From SFWF01 sp045591645 (GTDB lineage Bacteria > Bacillota > Clostridia > Oscillospirales > Acutalibacteraceae), in NCBI GenBank assembly GCA_045591645.1, contig JAZNTG010000003.1, forward strand, positions 1-41,344: a stretch of DNA of 41,344 bases. The letters are read 5' to 3'. The notes beneath the pieces were generated by a model. It searched no databases. It had not been told where the DNA came from and worked only from the letters and a program-made list of their open reading frames with translations. This document shows, in pieces, positions 15,694 to 24,253 of the stretch (its first letter is position 1; each line of letters begins with the position of its first letter). A program made the position numbers and the translations under genes.

Positions 15694-16352
15694 AGGATTA
15701 CAGCTATATCCTTTTTGACCTTGACGGTACTATATCCGACAGCGGTAGAGGCATTACGAATTCGGTAAGATATTCCCTTAAAAAGTTCGGCATAGAGGAA
15801 GAAGACTTAGAAAAATTAAAACGCTTTGTCGGTCCTCCGCTCTATGCTTCTTATGAAAAATATTACGGCTTTACACATGAACAAGCTGTTCGGGCGGTAG
15901 AGTATTACCGCGAGTATTATAACGCGGGCGGAATTTTTGAGCTTGAGCTTTATGACGGTATTACAGACCTGTTAAAATGTCTTAAAGAGTCGGGCAAGAA
16001 GATAATTTTAGCCACCTCAAAGCCCGAAATTTACGCCGAAAGAATAGCCGAGCACTTCGGCTTTAGAGAATATTTTGACAGCATTTCGGGAGCGTTGCTC
16101 GACGGAAGCCGAATCGAAAAGGCGGATATAATTACATACGCTCTTGGTAGAGTCGGCATAACCGATATTTCCGACTGCATTATGATAGGTGACCGAAGCT
16201 ATGATGTTATGGGAGCCGCAGCCTTCGGTATGCACTCTATCGGAGTCACATACGGCTACGGTACAAGAGCCGAGCTTGAACAAGCGGGTGCAACCTACAT
16301 TGCCGACAGTGCTCAAGCAATAAAAAAGCTATTAATTCAAAACAACAGTTAA
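15690..16352 (+). CDS. HAD-superfamily phosphatase, phosphoglycolate phosphatase-like
   Basis: A soluble hydrolase of 220 residues. Motif I is FDLDGTISDSG with nucleophile Asp10 and acid Asp12, motif II is ATSK, motif III the Lys near KADIITYAL, and motif IV GDRSYDV. A helical cap (about 18-85) lies between motifs I and II, as in the Gph/PpaX subfamily. The likely reaction is removal of phosphate from a small metabolite such as phosphoglycolate; the real substrate is open because the family is promiscuous. The ATG overlaps the flippase stop in ATGA (15690-15693), so the two are translationally coupled. Confidence 0.92.
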   Translation: MKDYSYILFDLDGTISDSGRGITNSVRYSLKKFGIEEEDLEKLKRFVGPPLYASYEKYYGFTHEQAVRAVEYYREYYNAGGIFELELYDGITDLLKCLKESGKKIILATSKPEIYAERIAEHFGFREYFDSISGALLDGSRIEKADIITYALGRVGITDISDCIMIGDRSYDVMGAAAFGMHSIGVTYGYGTRAELEQAGATYIADSAQAIKKLLIQNNS

Positions 16353-16373
16353 TGTGTTTTTATTTATATAACA

Positions 16374-16402
16374 CAAAAGCCGAGGCATCCGCCCCGGCTT
16401 CG
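16374..16402 (-). terminator. Hairpin between HAD gene and small-protein gene
   Basis: AAGCCGGGGC-GGAT-GCCTCGGCTT on the minus strand, followed by TTGTGTT. It probably ends the minus-strand small-protein transcript. On the plus strand it lacks a T run but may still stop the converging HAD transcript. Confidence 0.6.
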
Positions 16403-16406
16403 GGTG

Positions 16407-16586
16407 CTATTTCATCATTGTCTGTATGCCCGAAACGAAATCGCCGACTGCCTTCACAGCCTTAGTCGACCCCTTCTGGAGCTTATGGTCATTTCTCTTC
16501 ATAAGCAATTTTCCTGCAGTCATTGCCACTGCGCCTAATGCGATACCTGTCATAGCACCCTTCGCAAATCCTTTTGCGTCTTTCAT
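16407..16586 (-). CDS. Small helical hypothetical protein (59 residues)
   Basis: I do not recognise a characterised family. The product is MKDAKGFAKGAMTGIALGAV followed by a Gly/Ala/Met-rich helix (to about residue 27), a basic stretch RNDHKLQKGSTK and an amphipathic end AVGDFVSGIQTMMK. The glycine-rich first half resembles the one-helix membrane anchors of YtxH-like small proteins. The ATG at 16586 is preferred to the ATG at 16595 because the GAGGG ribosome site abuts the latter. That ribosome site lies inside a perfect 11-bp hairpin (16596-16633). The gene lies 64 bases downstream of asnB on the same strand. Confidence 0.65.
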   Translation of the reverse strand: MKDAKGFAKGAMTGIALGAVAMTAGKLLMKRNDHKLQKGSTKAVKAVGDFVSGIQTMMK

Positions 16587-16595
16587 AAAAATCAT

Positions 16596-16633
16596 CCCTC
16601 ACTTTCCGTTTTTAGTATTGGCGAAAGTGAGGG
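16596..16633 (-). promoter_or_regulatory. Hairpin masking the ribosome site of the small-protein gene
   Basis: On the minus strand CCCTCACTTTC (16623-16633) pairs perfectly with GAAAGTGAGGG (16596-16606), with a 16-base loop. The 3' arm contains the GTGAGGG ribosome site, about 10 bases before the ATG at 16586. A short T run follows (TGATTTTTATG), so the hairpin could also act as a weak terminator for asnB. It would let the small protein be made only when the stem opens. Confidence 0.6.
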
Positions 16634-16650
16634 ATTTATTTTTAACAGTT

Positions 16651-18477
16651 TTAATTTTCAAAAAATTGTTTATGCCAAACGAGGAAGGTATAAACAGTCC
16701 ATATTTTGCGGCTGTTATCCTCTTTGCCGGCTTTGTGGCGATCAAGCAGCCGAATGAGCTCCTTTGTGTTGAAATATTTTTCTGCAGTTTCGCTTAAAAA
16801 CGCCTCTTTGACAATAGCCGAATAACCGTCCTCACGGAGCCATACTCTTATCGGCACGGGGAAGCCGAGCTTATCCTTGCGCGCCGTTCTCTCAGGCAGA
16901 GTCTTTTCTGCCGCAAGGCGAAGAGCCAGCTTTGTGGTCTTGGTATTAACCCTGTGCTTCATCGGAATACGCTCCGCAAGCTCTAAGACCTTTTTGTCAA
17001 GGAAGGGAACACGAAGCTCGAGAGAATTTGCCATACTGGTCTTGTCTGCCTTAAGGAGTATATCACCCACAAGCCACATATGAAGATCGAGATACTGCAT
17101 CTTTGTGACCGTGTCGTAATCCTTGACTTCATCGTAGTATTTTTTGCAGATGGCCGTAGGGTCTAGGGCATTTTTTGCCACCTTTAAAAGCTTATTTCTT
17201 TCTTTTTTCGAGAAGATATAAGCATTTCCGATAAACCGCTCTTCGATAGTCTTTCCTCTTCGGACGATATAATTTATACCGTGCTTTTTAGGGAGTAGAG
17301 ATGCGATTTTCGAGAGAACTCTGCGTACGCAGAACGGGAGCTTATCATAAGCGGTAAGCGTAATCGGCTCCTGATAAATTCTGTAACCGCCGAAAAGCTC
17401 GTCCGCGCCCTCACCGCTCATTACAACTTTTACGTGCTCAGCCGCAAGACGCGATACAAAGTAAAGCGCGATAGCGGCAGGGTCGGCAAGAGGCTCGTCC
17501 ATTTGGTACTGAATTTTCGGAAAACATTCCCAATATTCTTCGGGAGTTATTTCTTTTGCGATATTTTCAACATTAATAGTTTTTGCAAAATCTTTTGCAT
17601 AATTTATTTCATTATATTGGTCATTTTTGGATTTAAAACCGACCGTAAAGGTCTTATCAACGCTCGCCGCCTCGGCAATATAGCTTGAATCGATTCCGCT
17701 TGAAAGGAAAGAACCGACTTCAACGTCTGCGATTTTGTGAGCGGCGACCGACTCGCGTACTGCCTTATCGGTAAGCTCTGCCCATTCCTCGAGAGTACCT
17801 TCTTCTGCCTTAAAATCGGGACGGAAATAACGCTTTATCTCCATCTTACCGTCTTTATAGGTGAAGTAATGAGCAGGAGCAAGCTTATAAACATTTTTGA
17901 AAAATGTTTCTTCAACCGCCGAATACTGGAACGAAAGATAGTGAGCAAGAGCCTCCTCGTTCAACTCTTTTCGGAATGACGGATGAGGCAAAAAGCCCTT
18001 TATTTCCGAGCCGAAGATAAATGAGCCGCCCATATTTGCATAGTAAAAGGGCTTTATTCCGAAAATATCTCGACAACCGAAAAGCGAGCCGTCCTTAATG
18101 TTATGAATAACGAAAGCGTACATTCCGCGAAGTCTTTTCGGCAACTCCTCGCCCCACTCTTCAAAGCCGTGAATAAGCACCTCGGTGTCGCTTCTCGTCT
18201 TAAAGTCGTGACCTGCCGCTACTAGCTCTGCACGGAGCTCTAAAAAGTTATAGATCTCGCCGTTAAAGGTTATAACGAGAGAATGGTCCTCATTATACAT
18301 CGGCTGGTCGCCGCCCTCAAGGTCGATGATGGAAAGTCTGCGAAATCCAAGACAGGCCGTCTCTCCGACGTACATACCCTCAGAGTCGGGGCCTCTGTGA
18401 ATTATCTTGTTCATCATCGAATGAAGGACAGCTCCGTTATCGTTTATCTGATTTGTAAATCCGACAAATCCGCACAT
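16651..18477 (-). CDS. asnB: Asparagine synthetase, glutamine-hydrolysing
   Basis: Makes asparagine from aspartate, ATP and glutamine in the cytoplasm. 608 residues. The N-terminal class II glutaminase domain starts with Cys2 exposed after Met1 removal and contains HRGPDSEG (28-35) and FNGEIYN (71-77). The C-terminal synthetase domain has the ATP-pyrophosphatase loop SFLSSGIDSS (256-265) and GEGADELFGGY. GGAG lies ahead of the ATG. It starts 36 bases after the proA stop on the same strand with no terminator between, so it probably shares the proBA transcript. Together the three give proline and asparagine synthesis from glutamate, glutamine and aspartate. The AsnB-type (rather than AsnA) enzyme is clear from the domain order. 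Confidence 0.97.
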   Translation of the reverse strand: MCGFVGFTNQINDNGAVLHSMMNKIIHRGPDSEGMYVGETACLGFRRLSIIDLEGGDQPMYNEDHSLVITFNGEIYNFLELRAELVAAGHDFKTRSDTEVLIHGFEEWGEELPKRLRGMYAFVIHNIKDGSLFGCRDIFGIKPFYYANMGGSFIFGSEIKGFLPHPSFRKELNEEALAHYLSFQYSAVEETFFKNVYKLAPAHYFTYKDGKMEIKRYFRPDFKAEEGTLEEWAELTDKAVRESVAAHKIADVEVGSFLSSGIDSSYIAEAASVDKTFTVGFKSKNDQYNEINYAKDFAKTINVENIAKEITPEEYWECFPKIQYQMDEPLADPAAIALYFVSRLAAEHVKVVMSGEGADELFGGYRIYQEPITLTAYDKLPFCVRRVLSKIASLLPKKHGINYIVRRGKTIEERFIGNAYIFSKKERNKLLKVAKNALDPTAICKKYYDEVKDYDTVTKMQYLDLHMWLVGDILLKADKTSMANSLELRVPFLDKKVLELAERIPMKHRVNTKTTKLALRLAAEKTLPERTARKDKLGFPVPIRVWLREDGYSAIVKEAFLSETAEKYFNTKELIRLLDRHKAGKEDNSRKIWTVYTFLVWHKQFFEN

Positions 18478-18513
18478 CTGATATTATCTCCTAAATGATT
18501 TTATATAATGATA

Positions 18514-19761
18514 TTACCTTATCTGACCGTCGCCGTCAATAACATATTTGTATGATGTCAGTTCTCTGAGTCCCATAGGACCGCGCGCGTGAAGCTTCTG
18601 GGTAGAAATGCCTATTTCTGCGCCAAGCCCGAACTCTCCGCCGTCGGTAAAACGGGATGACGCGTTGACATAAACTGCGGCAGAGTCGACCGCCCTTTTA
18701 AAGTAATCAGCGTTTGCTTTATCGTTAGTGATGATTACCTCGCTATGATGGGTCGAGTATTTTGCGATGTGCGCTACCGCCTCATATACATCACTCACAA
18801 CCTTGACCGAAATTTTATAATCCAAGAATTCCTTTGCATAGTCCTCTTCTGTTGCTAAAGTAGCATAGGGGAGAATAGCGCAGGTCTTTTCGCAACCGAC
18901 AATTTCTACATTACCCTCTTTTTTCAGTCTGTCACAAATGACAGGCAAAGCCTCATCGGCTATATCCTCGGCAACTAGCAGGCTTTCTAAAGCGTTACAT
19001 ACCGACGGTCTTTGAACCTTTCCGTTAAATATTATATCCGATGCCATTTTTATATCAGCAGACGAGTCAACAAAGGCGTGGCAGTTGCCGGTGCCTGTTT
19101 CAATAACGGGAACGGTAGAGTTTTCTACCGCCGCTCGTATCAGTCCCGCGCCGCCTCTGGGAATCAGCACGTCTATATAACCATTCAGTGTCATAAGGTC
19201 GGTAGCTGATTTGCGGCTTGTATCGGTCACAAGCTGAATACAGTCGGCGGGAAGCCCCACGGATTCTACAGCCGCTCTCATAATTTCGGCGGTCTTGATG
19301 TTTGAGTTGATAGCTTCCTTACCGCCGCGAAGAATCACGGCAGAACCCGCCTTTAGGGCGATAGCCGCCGCGTCGCTCGTAACGTTGGGTCTGGCTTCAT
19401 ATATAATTCCAATAACTCCGAAAGGCACCGAAATTTTTGTTATTTTAATACCGTTCGGGCGGTCCGAAGTTTCTAGTATTCGGCCCACCGGGTCAGAGAG
19501 TGAGCAAAGAGCCTCTACAGCGTCCGCCATACCCGAAATTCTGTCAGAATTAAGCGCAAGACGGTCAAGCAAAGACTTTGTAAGTCCGCTTTTTTCGCCG
19601 TTTTCAAGGTCAATAGCATTTGCCGCGATTATCTCATCGGTATTTTCTCTGAGAGCCCTCGCGATCGATCTCAGCGCGTTGTCCTTTTGTTCTGTAGTGG
19701 CTAAAGCCAGCGTGCGTGCCGCCGCCTTTGCCTTTTCGCCCATAAAAATCAAACTGTTCAT
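18514..19761 (-). CDS. proA: Gamma-glutamyl phosphate reductase
   Basis: The second step of proline synthesis: it reduces gamma-glutamyl phosphate to glutamate semialdehyde with NADPH. The 415 residues match the usual length. The aldehyde-dehydrogenase fold is shown by PFGVIGIIYEARPNVTSDAA (113-132), LKAGSAVILRGGKEA, IPRGGAGLIR and the active-site Cys255 in VQRPSVCNALES. The C-terminal LHARGPMGLRELTSYKYV is the family signature. The start codon lies 2 bases after the proB stop, so the pair is co-translated and the labile phosphate intermediate can pass directly between them. Confidence 0.98.
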   Translation of the reverse strand: MNSLIFMGEKAKAAARTLALATTEQKDNALRSIARALRENTDEIIAANAIDLENGEKSGLTKSLLDRLALNSDRISGMADAVEALCSLSDPVGRILETSDRPNGIKITKISVPFGVIGIIYEARPNVTSDAAAIALKAGSAVILRGGKEAINSNIKTAEIMRAAVESVGLPADCIQLVTDTSRKSATDLMTLNGYIDVLIPRGGAGLIRAAVENSTVPVIETGTGNCHAFVDSSADIKMASDIIFNGKVQRPSVCNALESLLVAEDIADEALPVICDRLKKEGNVEIVGCEKTCAILPYATLATEEDYAKEFLDYKISVKVVSDVYEAVAHIAKYSTHHSEVIITNDKANADYFKRAVDSAAVYVNASSRFTDGGEFGLGAEIGISTQKLHARGPMGLRELTSYKYVIDGDGQIR

Positions 19762-19763
19762 AA

Positions 19764-20546
19764 TTATTTTTTCCTTATATGAGTTCCTATGACGTGTCCG
19801 TCAAAAATATCGAATATCTTTTTCGGGTTATCACCTGACATAATTATTGTTTCTATGTTATGCTCTAATGCGTATTTTGCCGCTTCAAGCTTGGTTCTCA
19901 TACCGCCTGTACCCTTGTCTGAGCCGGAGCCGCCCGCATTGTTTATCGTTTCATCGGTTATTTCATAAATGGTATGTATAAGGCGTGCGTCAGGATTTTC
20001 TCTCGGATCGTCATCATAATATCCGTCAATGTCTGTAAGGATGATAAGTCCTTCAGCTTCGGTAAGTGCGGCAACTATAGCCGACAGGTTATCGTTGTCA
20101 CCGAACACAAGCTCCTCGACCGACACCGAGTCGTGTTCGTTTACTATCGGCACAGCGCCGAACTGGAGCAGAGCGTGAAAGGTATTTATAATATTTTGCT
20201 TTCGGTCCTCGTGCTCTATAACGTCGCGATTAAGGAGTATCTGCGCCGTAACATATCCGTATTCTGAAAAATTTCGGTCATAAAGACTCATAAGGTCGGC
20301 TTGTCCGACAGCCGCAGCTGCCTGTTTGCCCTTTGTGTCAGAGGGACGGGCAGAAAGCCTTAACCTGTTGACACCTACAGCCACAGCGCCTGATGATACT
20401 ATGATAACTTCTATATCACGGTTGCGAAGATCGCTCACTACTCGGCAAAGCTGTTCTATACGGCGAAGATTTGGCTTGCCGTTTTCATAGGTCAGGGTAG
20501 AAGAGCCGACCTTTATAACTATTCTTTTGAAATTCTTAAAATCCAT
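19764..20546 (-). CDS. proB: Glutamate 5-kinase, short form without PUA domain
   Basis: The first and feedback-controlled step of proline synthesis: it phosphorylates glutamate with ATP. 260 residues in an amino-acid-kinase fold, with KVGSSTL at the start, IVSSGAVAVGVNRL, and the substrate loop VNEHDSVSVEEL and FGDNDNLSA. The C-terminal PUA domain of the roughly 367-residue E. coli enzyme is absent, as in many Clostridia. The frame begins at 20561, but GAGGTG lies between that ATG and the ATG at 20546, 7 bases ahead of it, so 20546 is used. It leads the proB-proA-asnB group and is divergent from secA. Confidence 0.97.
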   Translation of the reverse strand: MDFKNFKRIVIKVGSSTLTYENGKPNLRRIEQLCRVVSDLRNRDIEVIIVSSGAVAVGVNRLRLSARPSDTKGKQAAAAVGQADLMSLYDRNFSEYGYVTAQILLNRDVIEHEDRKQNIINTFHALLQFGAVPIVNEHDSVSVEELVFGDNDNLSAIVAALTEAEGLIILTDIDGYYDDDPRENPDARLIHTIYEITDETINNAGGSGSDKGTGGMRTKLEAAKYALEHNIETIIMSGDNPKKIFDIFDGHVIGTHIRKK

Positions 20547-20566
20547 TTCAAAACACCTCAAAACAC

Positions 20567-20595
20567 ATTATACCACTTTTGTTTACAATTTACAA
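20567..20595 (-). promoter_or_regulatory. Promoter of proBA
   Basis: TTGTAA (20590-20595), 17-base spacer, TATAAT (20567-20572) on the minus strand, about 20 bases before the proB start. No T-box or other leader fold fits in so short a leader. Confidence 0.7.
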
Positions 20596-20672
20596 TTTAT
20601 ACTTTATTTTTCAACAATTATAAAGTATAATACTAAATAATGCAAACTTTAATTATTTTTGAGAGGTTTAAA

Positions 20673-23405
20673 ATGAGTTTATTATCGAAACTTTTCGGCA
20701 ATTACAGTGAAAAAGAAATAAAAAGAATTTTGCCTTTGCAAAAAAGAGTGCTTGATCTTGAAGAAGAGTACAGAGCTCTTTCGGATGAGGATCTTAAAGC
20801 TAAAACAGAGGAATTTAAGTATAGACTTCAGAATGATGAAACCTTGGATGATATTTTGCCTGAGGCATTTGCCGCTTGCCGCGAGGCGGGTGACCGTGTG
20901 CTCGGTATGCGCCACTTCCCCGTACAGATAATCGGCGGTATCGTGCTCCATCAGGGAAGAATCAGCGAGATGAAGACAGGTGAAGGTAAGACCCTTGTTG
21001 CAACCCTGCCGGCATACTTAAATGCGCTTTCTGGCAAGGGTGTCCACATTGTTACTGTCAACGATTACCTCGCAAAGCGTGACTCGGAGTGGATGGGCAA
21101 GCTCTACCGCTTTATGGGTCTATCGGTCGGTCTTATAGTTCACGGTATGTCTAACGAGGAGAAAAAGGAAGCCTATAACGCAGATATAACCTATTGCACC
21201 AATAATGAGCTTGGCTTCGATTATCTGCGCGACAATATGGTGATTTACAAGGAAAACCGTGTTCAGCGCGGCCACAACTTCGCCATTGTCGACGAGGTCG
21301 ACTCTATCCTTGTCGATGAGGCGAGAACTCCCCTTATCATTTCGGGTCAAGGTGATAAATCGACCGATCTGTATACCCGCGCTAACCGTTTTGCAAAATC
21401 GCTTAAGTGTGTCAAGGTTACCGAGGTAAACGATAAAATATCTGACGAGGAGCAGGATTTTGACGGCGATTATGTTGTTGACGAAAAGGCAAAGACCTGT
21501 GTGCTGACCCCGTCAGGCGTTAAAAAGGCGGAGGAATATTTCGGACTGGAAAACCTTAACGACGCCGAGAATATAACCGTTTCTCACCATATTCAGCAGG
21601 CTATACGCGCCCACGGTATTATGAAGCGCGACGTTGACTATGTCGTCAAGGATGGCGAGGTCATCATTGTTGACGAATTTACAGGCCGTCTTATGTTCGG
21701 ACGCCGCTATAACGAGGGACTTCATCAGGCTATTGAAGCCAAGGAGGGCGTAAAGGTCGCCCACGAGTCCAAGACCCTCGCATCCATCACATTCCAGAAT
21801 CTTTTCCGTCTGTACGGTAAGCTTTCGGGTATGACAGGAACGGCTATGACCGAGGAGGGCGAATTCAGAGAGATATACCGTCTCGACGTTATTGAGATAC
21901 CTACAAATAAAGAGGTTATCCGTGTTGACGAGCCCGACGTTGTTTATAAGAGTGAAAAGGCTAAGTTTAATGCCGTTATCGATCAGATAGAAGAGTGCAA
22001 TAAAATAGGTCAGCCTGTGCTTGTGGGTACAGTTACCATCGAAAAGAGCGAGATATTAAGCTCAATGCTCAAGCGCCGCGGAATAAAACACAACGTTCTC
22101 AACGCAAAGCATCACGAAAAGGAAGCCGAGATAATTGCTCAGGCAGGAAAATTCGGTGCAGTTACAATCGCCACCAATATGGCAGGACGAGGCACCGATA
22201 TTATGCTCGGCGGTAATGCCGAATATCTTGCCAAAAGTGAGCTTAAAAAGACAGGCTACAGTGATGAGATAATCGCCGAGGCAACAGGCTACGGCGACAC
22301 CGAGGATGCCGATATATTAAAGGCAAGAGACGAATATGCGGAGCATTATTCACAGTTTAAAAAAGAAATAGCTCCCGAAGCCGATAAGGTAAGGGGAGCG
22401 GGCGGACTTTTCATAATAGGTACCGAGCGTCACGAATCTCGCCGTATAGATAACCAGCTCAGAGGCCGTGCAGGACGTCAGGGAGACCCAGGCCGCACAC
22501 GCTTTTATGTTTCTATGGAAGACGACCTTATGCGTCTTTTCGGCGGTGAGAGAATGGCGGCTATGATGAATACCCTCAATGTTGATGAGGATATGCCGCT
22601 GCAAAACGGTATGCTATCACGTTCTATCGAGTCTGCTCAGGGCAAGATAGAGGGCAGAAACTTTGCTATCCGTAAGAGCGTACTCGAGTATGACGATGTT
22701 ATGAACCGTCAGAGAGAGCTTATCTATGCTCAGAGAAACAAGGTGCTTGACGGCGAGGATATTCAGGAAACGGTTAAGAAGATGATAGGTGATTTCATCG
22801 ACACTTCGGTAAACGAATATCTTGACGGAGAGACCTCTGATGATTGGAATCTTGGCGGACTTCGCGAATTCTTTGCAGGCTGGTTGCTCGGCGATGAGGA
22901 GCTTAACTACAGTGTTGAAGAGCTCAATAATATAGAGCCTGGCGATGTTGCAGAGACCTTAAAGGGAAAGGCGTATTCGCTTTACGAAGCACGTGAAGAG
23001 GAGTTTGGCTCGGAGATTATGCGCGAGATGGAGCGCGTAATGCTGCTGAAGAGTGTTGATACCAACTGGATGGAGCATATTGACGCTATGGATCAGCTGA
23101 AGCAGGGCATAAATCTTCGCGCCTACGGTCAGCACAACCCCGTTGTCGAGTACCGAAATGAGAGCTTTGATATGTTTTCTGCTATGACCGATGCTATCCG
23201 TGAGCAGACTGCAAAGCTGGTGCTTACCGTCCGTATCCGTAAGGATGAGGAGATAAAGCGCGAAAAGGTTGCTGAGGAATCGAATACAGCAGGAGACGGC
23301 ACAGTATCTACCACCGTTCGCGGCAAGGGCGCAGTATCAAAGAATGCGTTTTGTCCCTGTGGAAGCGGAAAGAAATATAAACGCTGCTGCGGCCGCGAAG
23401 ACTAA
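20673..23405 (+). CDS. secA: Protein translocase ATPase SecA
   Basis: The motor that drives secreted proteins through SecYEG using ATP. 910 residues. Seen: MKTGEGKTLVATLPAYL (Walker A), VDEVDSILVDEARTPLIISG (Walker B and helicase motif), the preprotein cross-linking region, TNMAGRGTDI, QLRGRAGRQGDPG, the helical scaffold, and a C-terminal zinc/SecB-type motif CPCGSGKKYKRCCG. The frame extends to an ATG at 20640, but GAGAGG sits 6 bases before the ATG at 20673 and the product then begins MSLLSKLFGN as in relatives. A TATAAT at 20626-20631 may be its -10, with only a weak -35 (TTTATT, about 20603). Monocistronic: terminators follow. Confidence 0.98.
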   Translation: MSLLSKLFGNYSEKEIKRILPLQKRVLDLEEEYRALSDEDLKAKTEEFKYRLQNDETLDDILPEAFAACREAGDRVLGMRHFPVQIIGGIVLHQGRISEMKTGEGKTLVATLPAYLNALSGKGVHIVTVNDYLAKRDSEWMGKLYRFMGLSVGLIVHGMSNEEKKEAYNADITYCTNNELGFDYLRDNMVIYKENRVQRGHNFAIVDEVDSILVDEARTPLIISGQGDKSTDLYTRANRFAKSLKCVKVTEVNDKISDEEQDFDGDYVVDEKAKTCVLTPSGVKKAEEYFGLENLNDAENITVSHHIQQAIRAHGIMKRDVDYVVKDGEVIIVDEFTGRLMFGRRYNEGLHQAIEAKEGVKVAHESKTLASITFQNLFRLYGKLSGMTGTAMTEEGEFREIYRLDVIEIPTNKEVIRVDEPDVVYKSEKAKFNAVIDQIEECNKIGQPVLVGTVTIEKSEILSSMLKRRGIKHNVLNAKHHEKEAEIIAQAGKFGAVTIATNMAGRGTDIMLGGNAEYLAKSELKKTGYSDEIIAEATGYGDTEDADILKARDEYAEHYSQFKKEIAPEADKVRGAGGLFIIGTERHESRRIDNQLRGRAGRQGDPGRTRFYVSMEDDLMRLFGGERMAAMMNTLNVDEDMPLQNGMLSRSIESAQGKIEGRNFAIRKSVLEYDDVMNRQRELIYAQRNKVLDGEDIQETVKKMIGDFIDTSVNEYLDGETSDDWNLGGLREFFAGWLLGDEELNYSVEELNNIEPGDVAETLKGKAYSLYEAREEEFGSEIMREMERVMLLKSVDTNWMEHIDAMDQLKQGINLRAYGQHNPVVEYRNESFDMFSAMTDAIREQTAKLVLTVRIRKDEEIKREKVAEESNTAGDGTVSTTVRGKGAVSKNAFCPCGSGKKYKRCCGRED

Positions 23406-23470
23406 AAAATCGGCAAAATAAGCGCCGAACAAAAGCCACGACTTAAAAGTCGTGGCTTTTTAAGTCTTTT
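23392..23470 (+). repeat. secA 3' end and terminator, first copy of a direct repeat
   Basis: GCCGCGAAGACTAA (last four codons and stop of secA), AAAAATCGGCAAAATAA and the terminator hairpin with AAGTCTTT recur at 23626-23698. The terminator here is AAAAGCCACGAC-TTAAAA-GTCGTGGCTTTTT (23431-23464). The 300-base gap between secA and ppa holds this pair of repeats and inverted partial copies, and no gene. Confidence 0.9.
23431..23464 (+). terminator. secA terminator
   Basis: GCCACGAC and GTCGTGGC stem with TTAAAA loop, A run before and T run after, so it can act on both strands. It lies 26 bases after the secA stop. Confidence 0.9.
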
Positions 23471-23625
23471 TCCTCGCTCGAAGTATCTACATACATCTTC
23501 GCTCGGAGAATAAACTTTCTGCATCTTATTTTGCCTGATTTTTATAATTCTTCACGTAATACATATTAATTCGGAGAAAACAATTTCCACATCCAAATTC
23601 GGCGGATTTTTTGACGTCTTTTCGA

Positions 23626-23698
23626 GCCGCGAAGACTAAAAAATCGGCAAAATAAACGCACAACAAAAGCCACGACAGTCGTGGCTTTTTAAGTCTTT
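23626..23698. repeat. Second copy of secA 3' end and terminator
   Basis: Repeats 23392-23470 with a shorter hairpin loop (GCCACGAC-A-GTCGTGGC, 23669-23685) and a few substitutions; the secA stop context GAAGACTAA is preserved though it codes for nothing here. In the minus direction AAAAAGCCACGAC...TTTTG follows the ppa stop, so this copy now serves as terminator for the ppa operon. Between the copies, CTTATTTTGCC-TGATTTTT (23525-23543) is a partial inverted copy of the same motif. Confidence 0.85.
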
Positions 23699-23705
23699 AT
23701 TCATT

Positions 23706-24239
23706 TTACTTGCAATAATTTTCAATATACCCGTCTATTGCAGAGGCGATTATTTTTTCTGCTTCGGCGCGGTTGCTGACCTCGTTTACAGCCGTTTCCT
23801 TGCCCTCGAGCTCTTTATATACCTTGAAGAAGTGCTTCATTTCCTCAAAGATATGCTTGGGTATCTGGTCGATATCGGTATAGCAGTTATATGACGGATC
23901 ATCAAAGGGTATGGCGATTATCTTTTCGTCACCCCTGCCGTTATCCACCATTGATATAACACCGACGGGATAACAACGGACGCTGGTCATCGGACCAAGC
24001 TTCTGCGAGCAGAGCACCAGCACGTCAAGCGGATCGAGGTCGTCGGCATAAGTTCTCGGGATAAAGCCGTAATTAGCAGGATAGTGGGTAGAGGTATGGA
24101 GGATTCGGTCAAGGATAAGTATACCTGTTTCCTTATCAAGCTCATACTTGCATTTACTGCCCTTTTCGATCTCGATTACGGCAATAAAATCTTTAGGGGT
24201 TATTCTCTTAGGGTTAATGTTGTGCCAAATGTTGCTCAA
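23706..24239 (-). CDS. ppa: Inorganic pyrophosphatase, family I
   Basis: Hydrolyses pyrophosphate from biosynthetic reactions. 177 residues. It has the family I signature DDLDPLDVLV (66-75), whose aspartates bind Mg2+, plus IEIEKGSKCKYELDKETG, HYPANYGFIP and a conserved KxxxHFFxxYKxLEGK end. The start is TTG at 24239, with GGAGGG 7 bases ahead. It lies 14 bases after rpiB, the last gene of the fhs-tsaE-tsaB-rpiB-ppa series on the minus strand. Many Clostridia use the family II manganese enzyme or a membrane pyrophosphatase instead, so a family I enzyme is a useful lineage marker. Confidence 0.96.
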   Translation of the reverse strand: MSNIWHNINPKRITPKDFIAVIEIEKGSKCKYELDKETGILILDRILHTSTHYPANYGFIPRTYADDLDPLDVLVLCSQKLGPMTSVRCYPVGVISMVDNGRGDEKIIAIPFDDPSYNCYTDIDQIPKHIFEEMKHFFKVYKELEGKETAVNEVSNRAEAEKIIASAIDGYIENYCK

Positions 24240-24253
24240 GGTTTTCCCTCCGA

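Noticed and set aside
20573..20640. Riboswitch or T-box in the proBA or secA leader
   Set aside because: Leaders are too short and no T-box or aptamer motif is visible.
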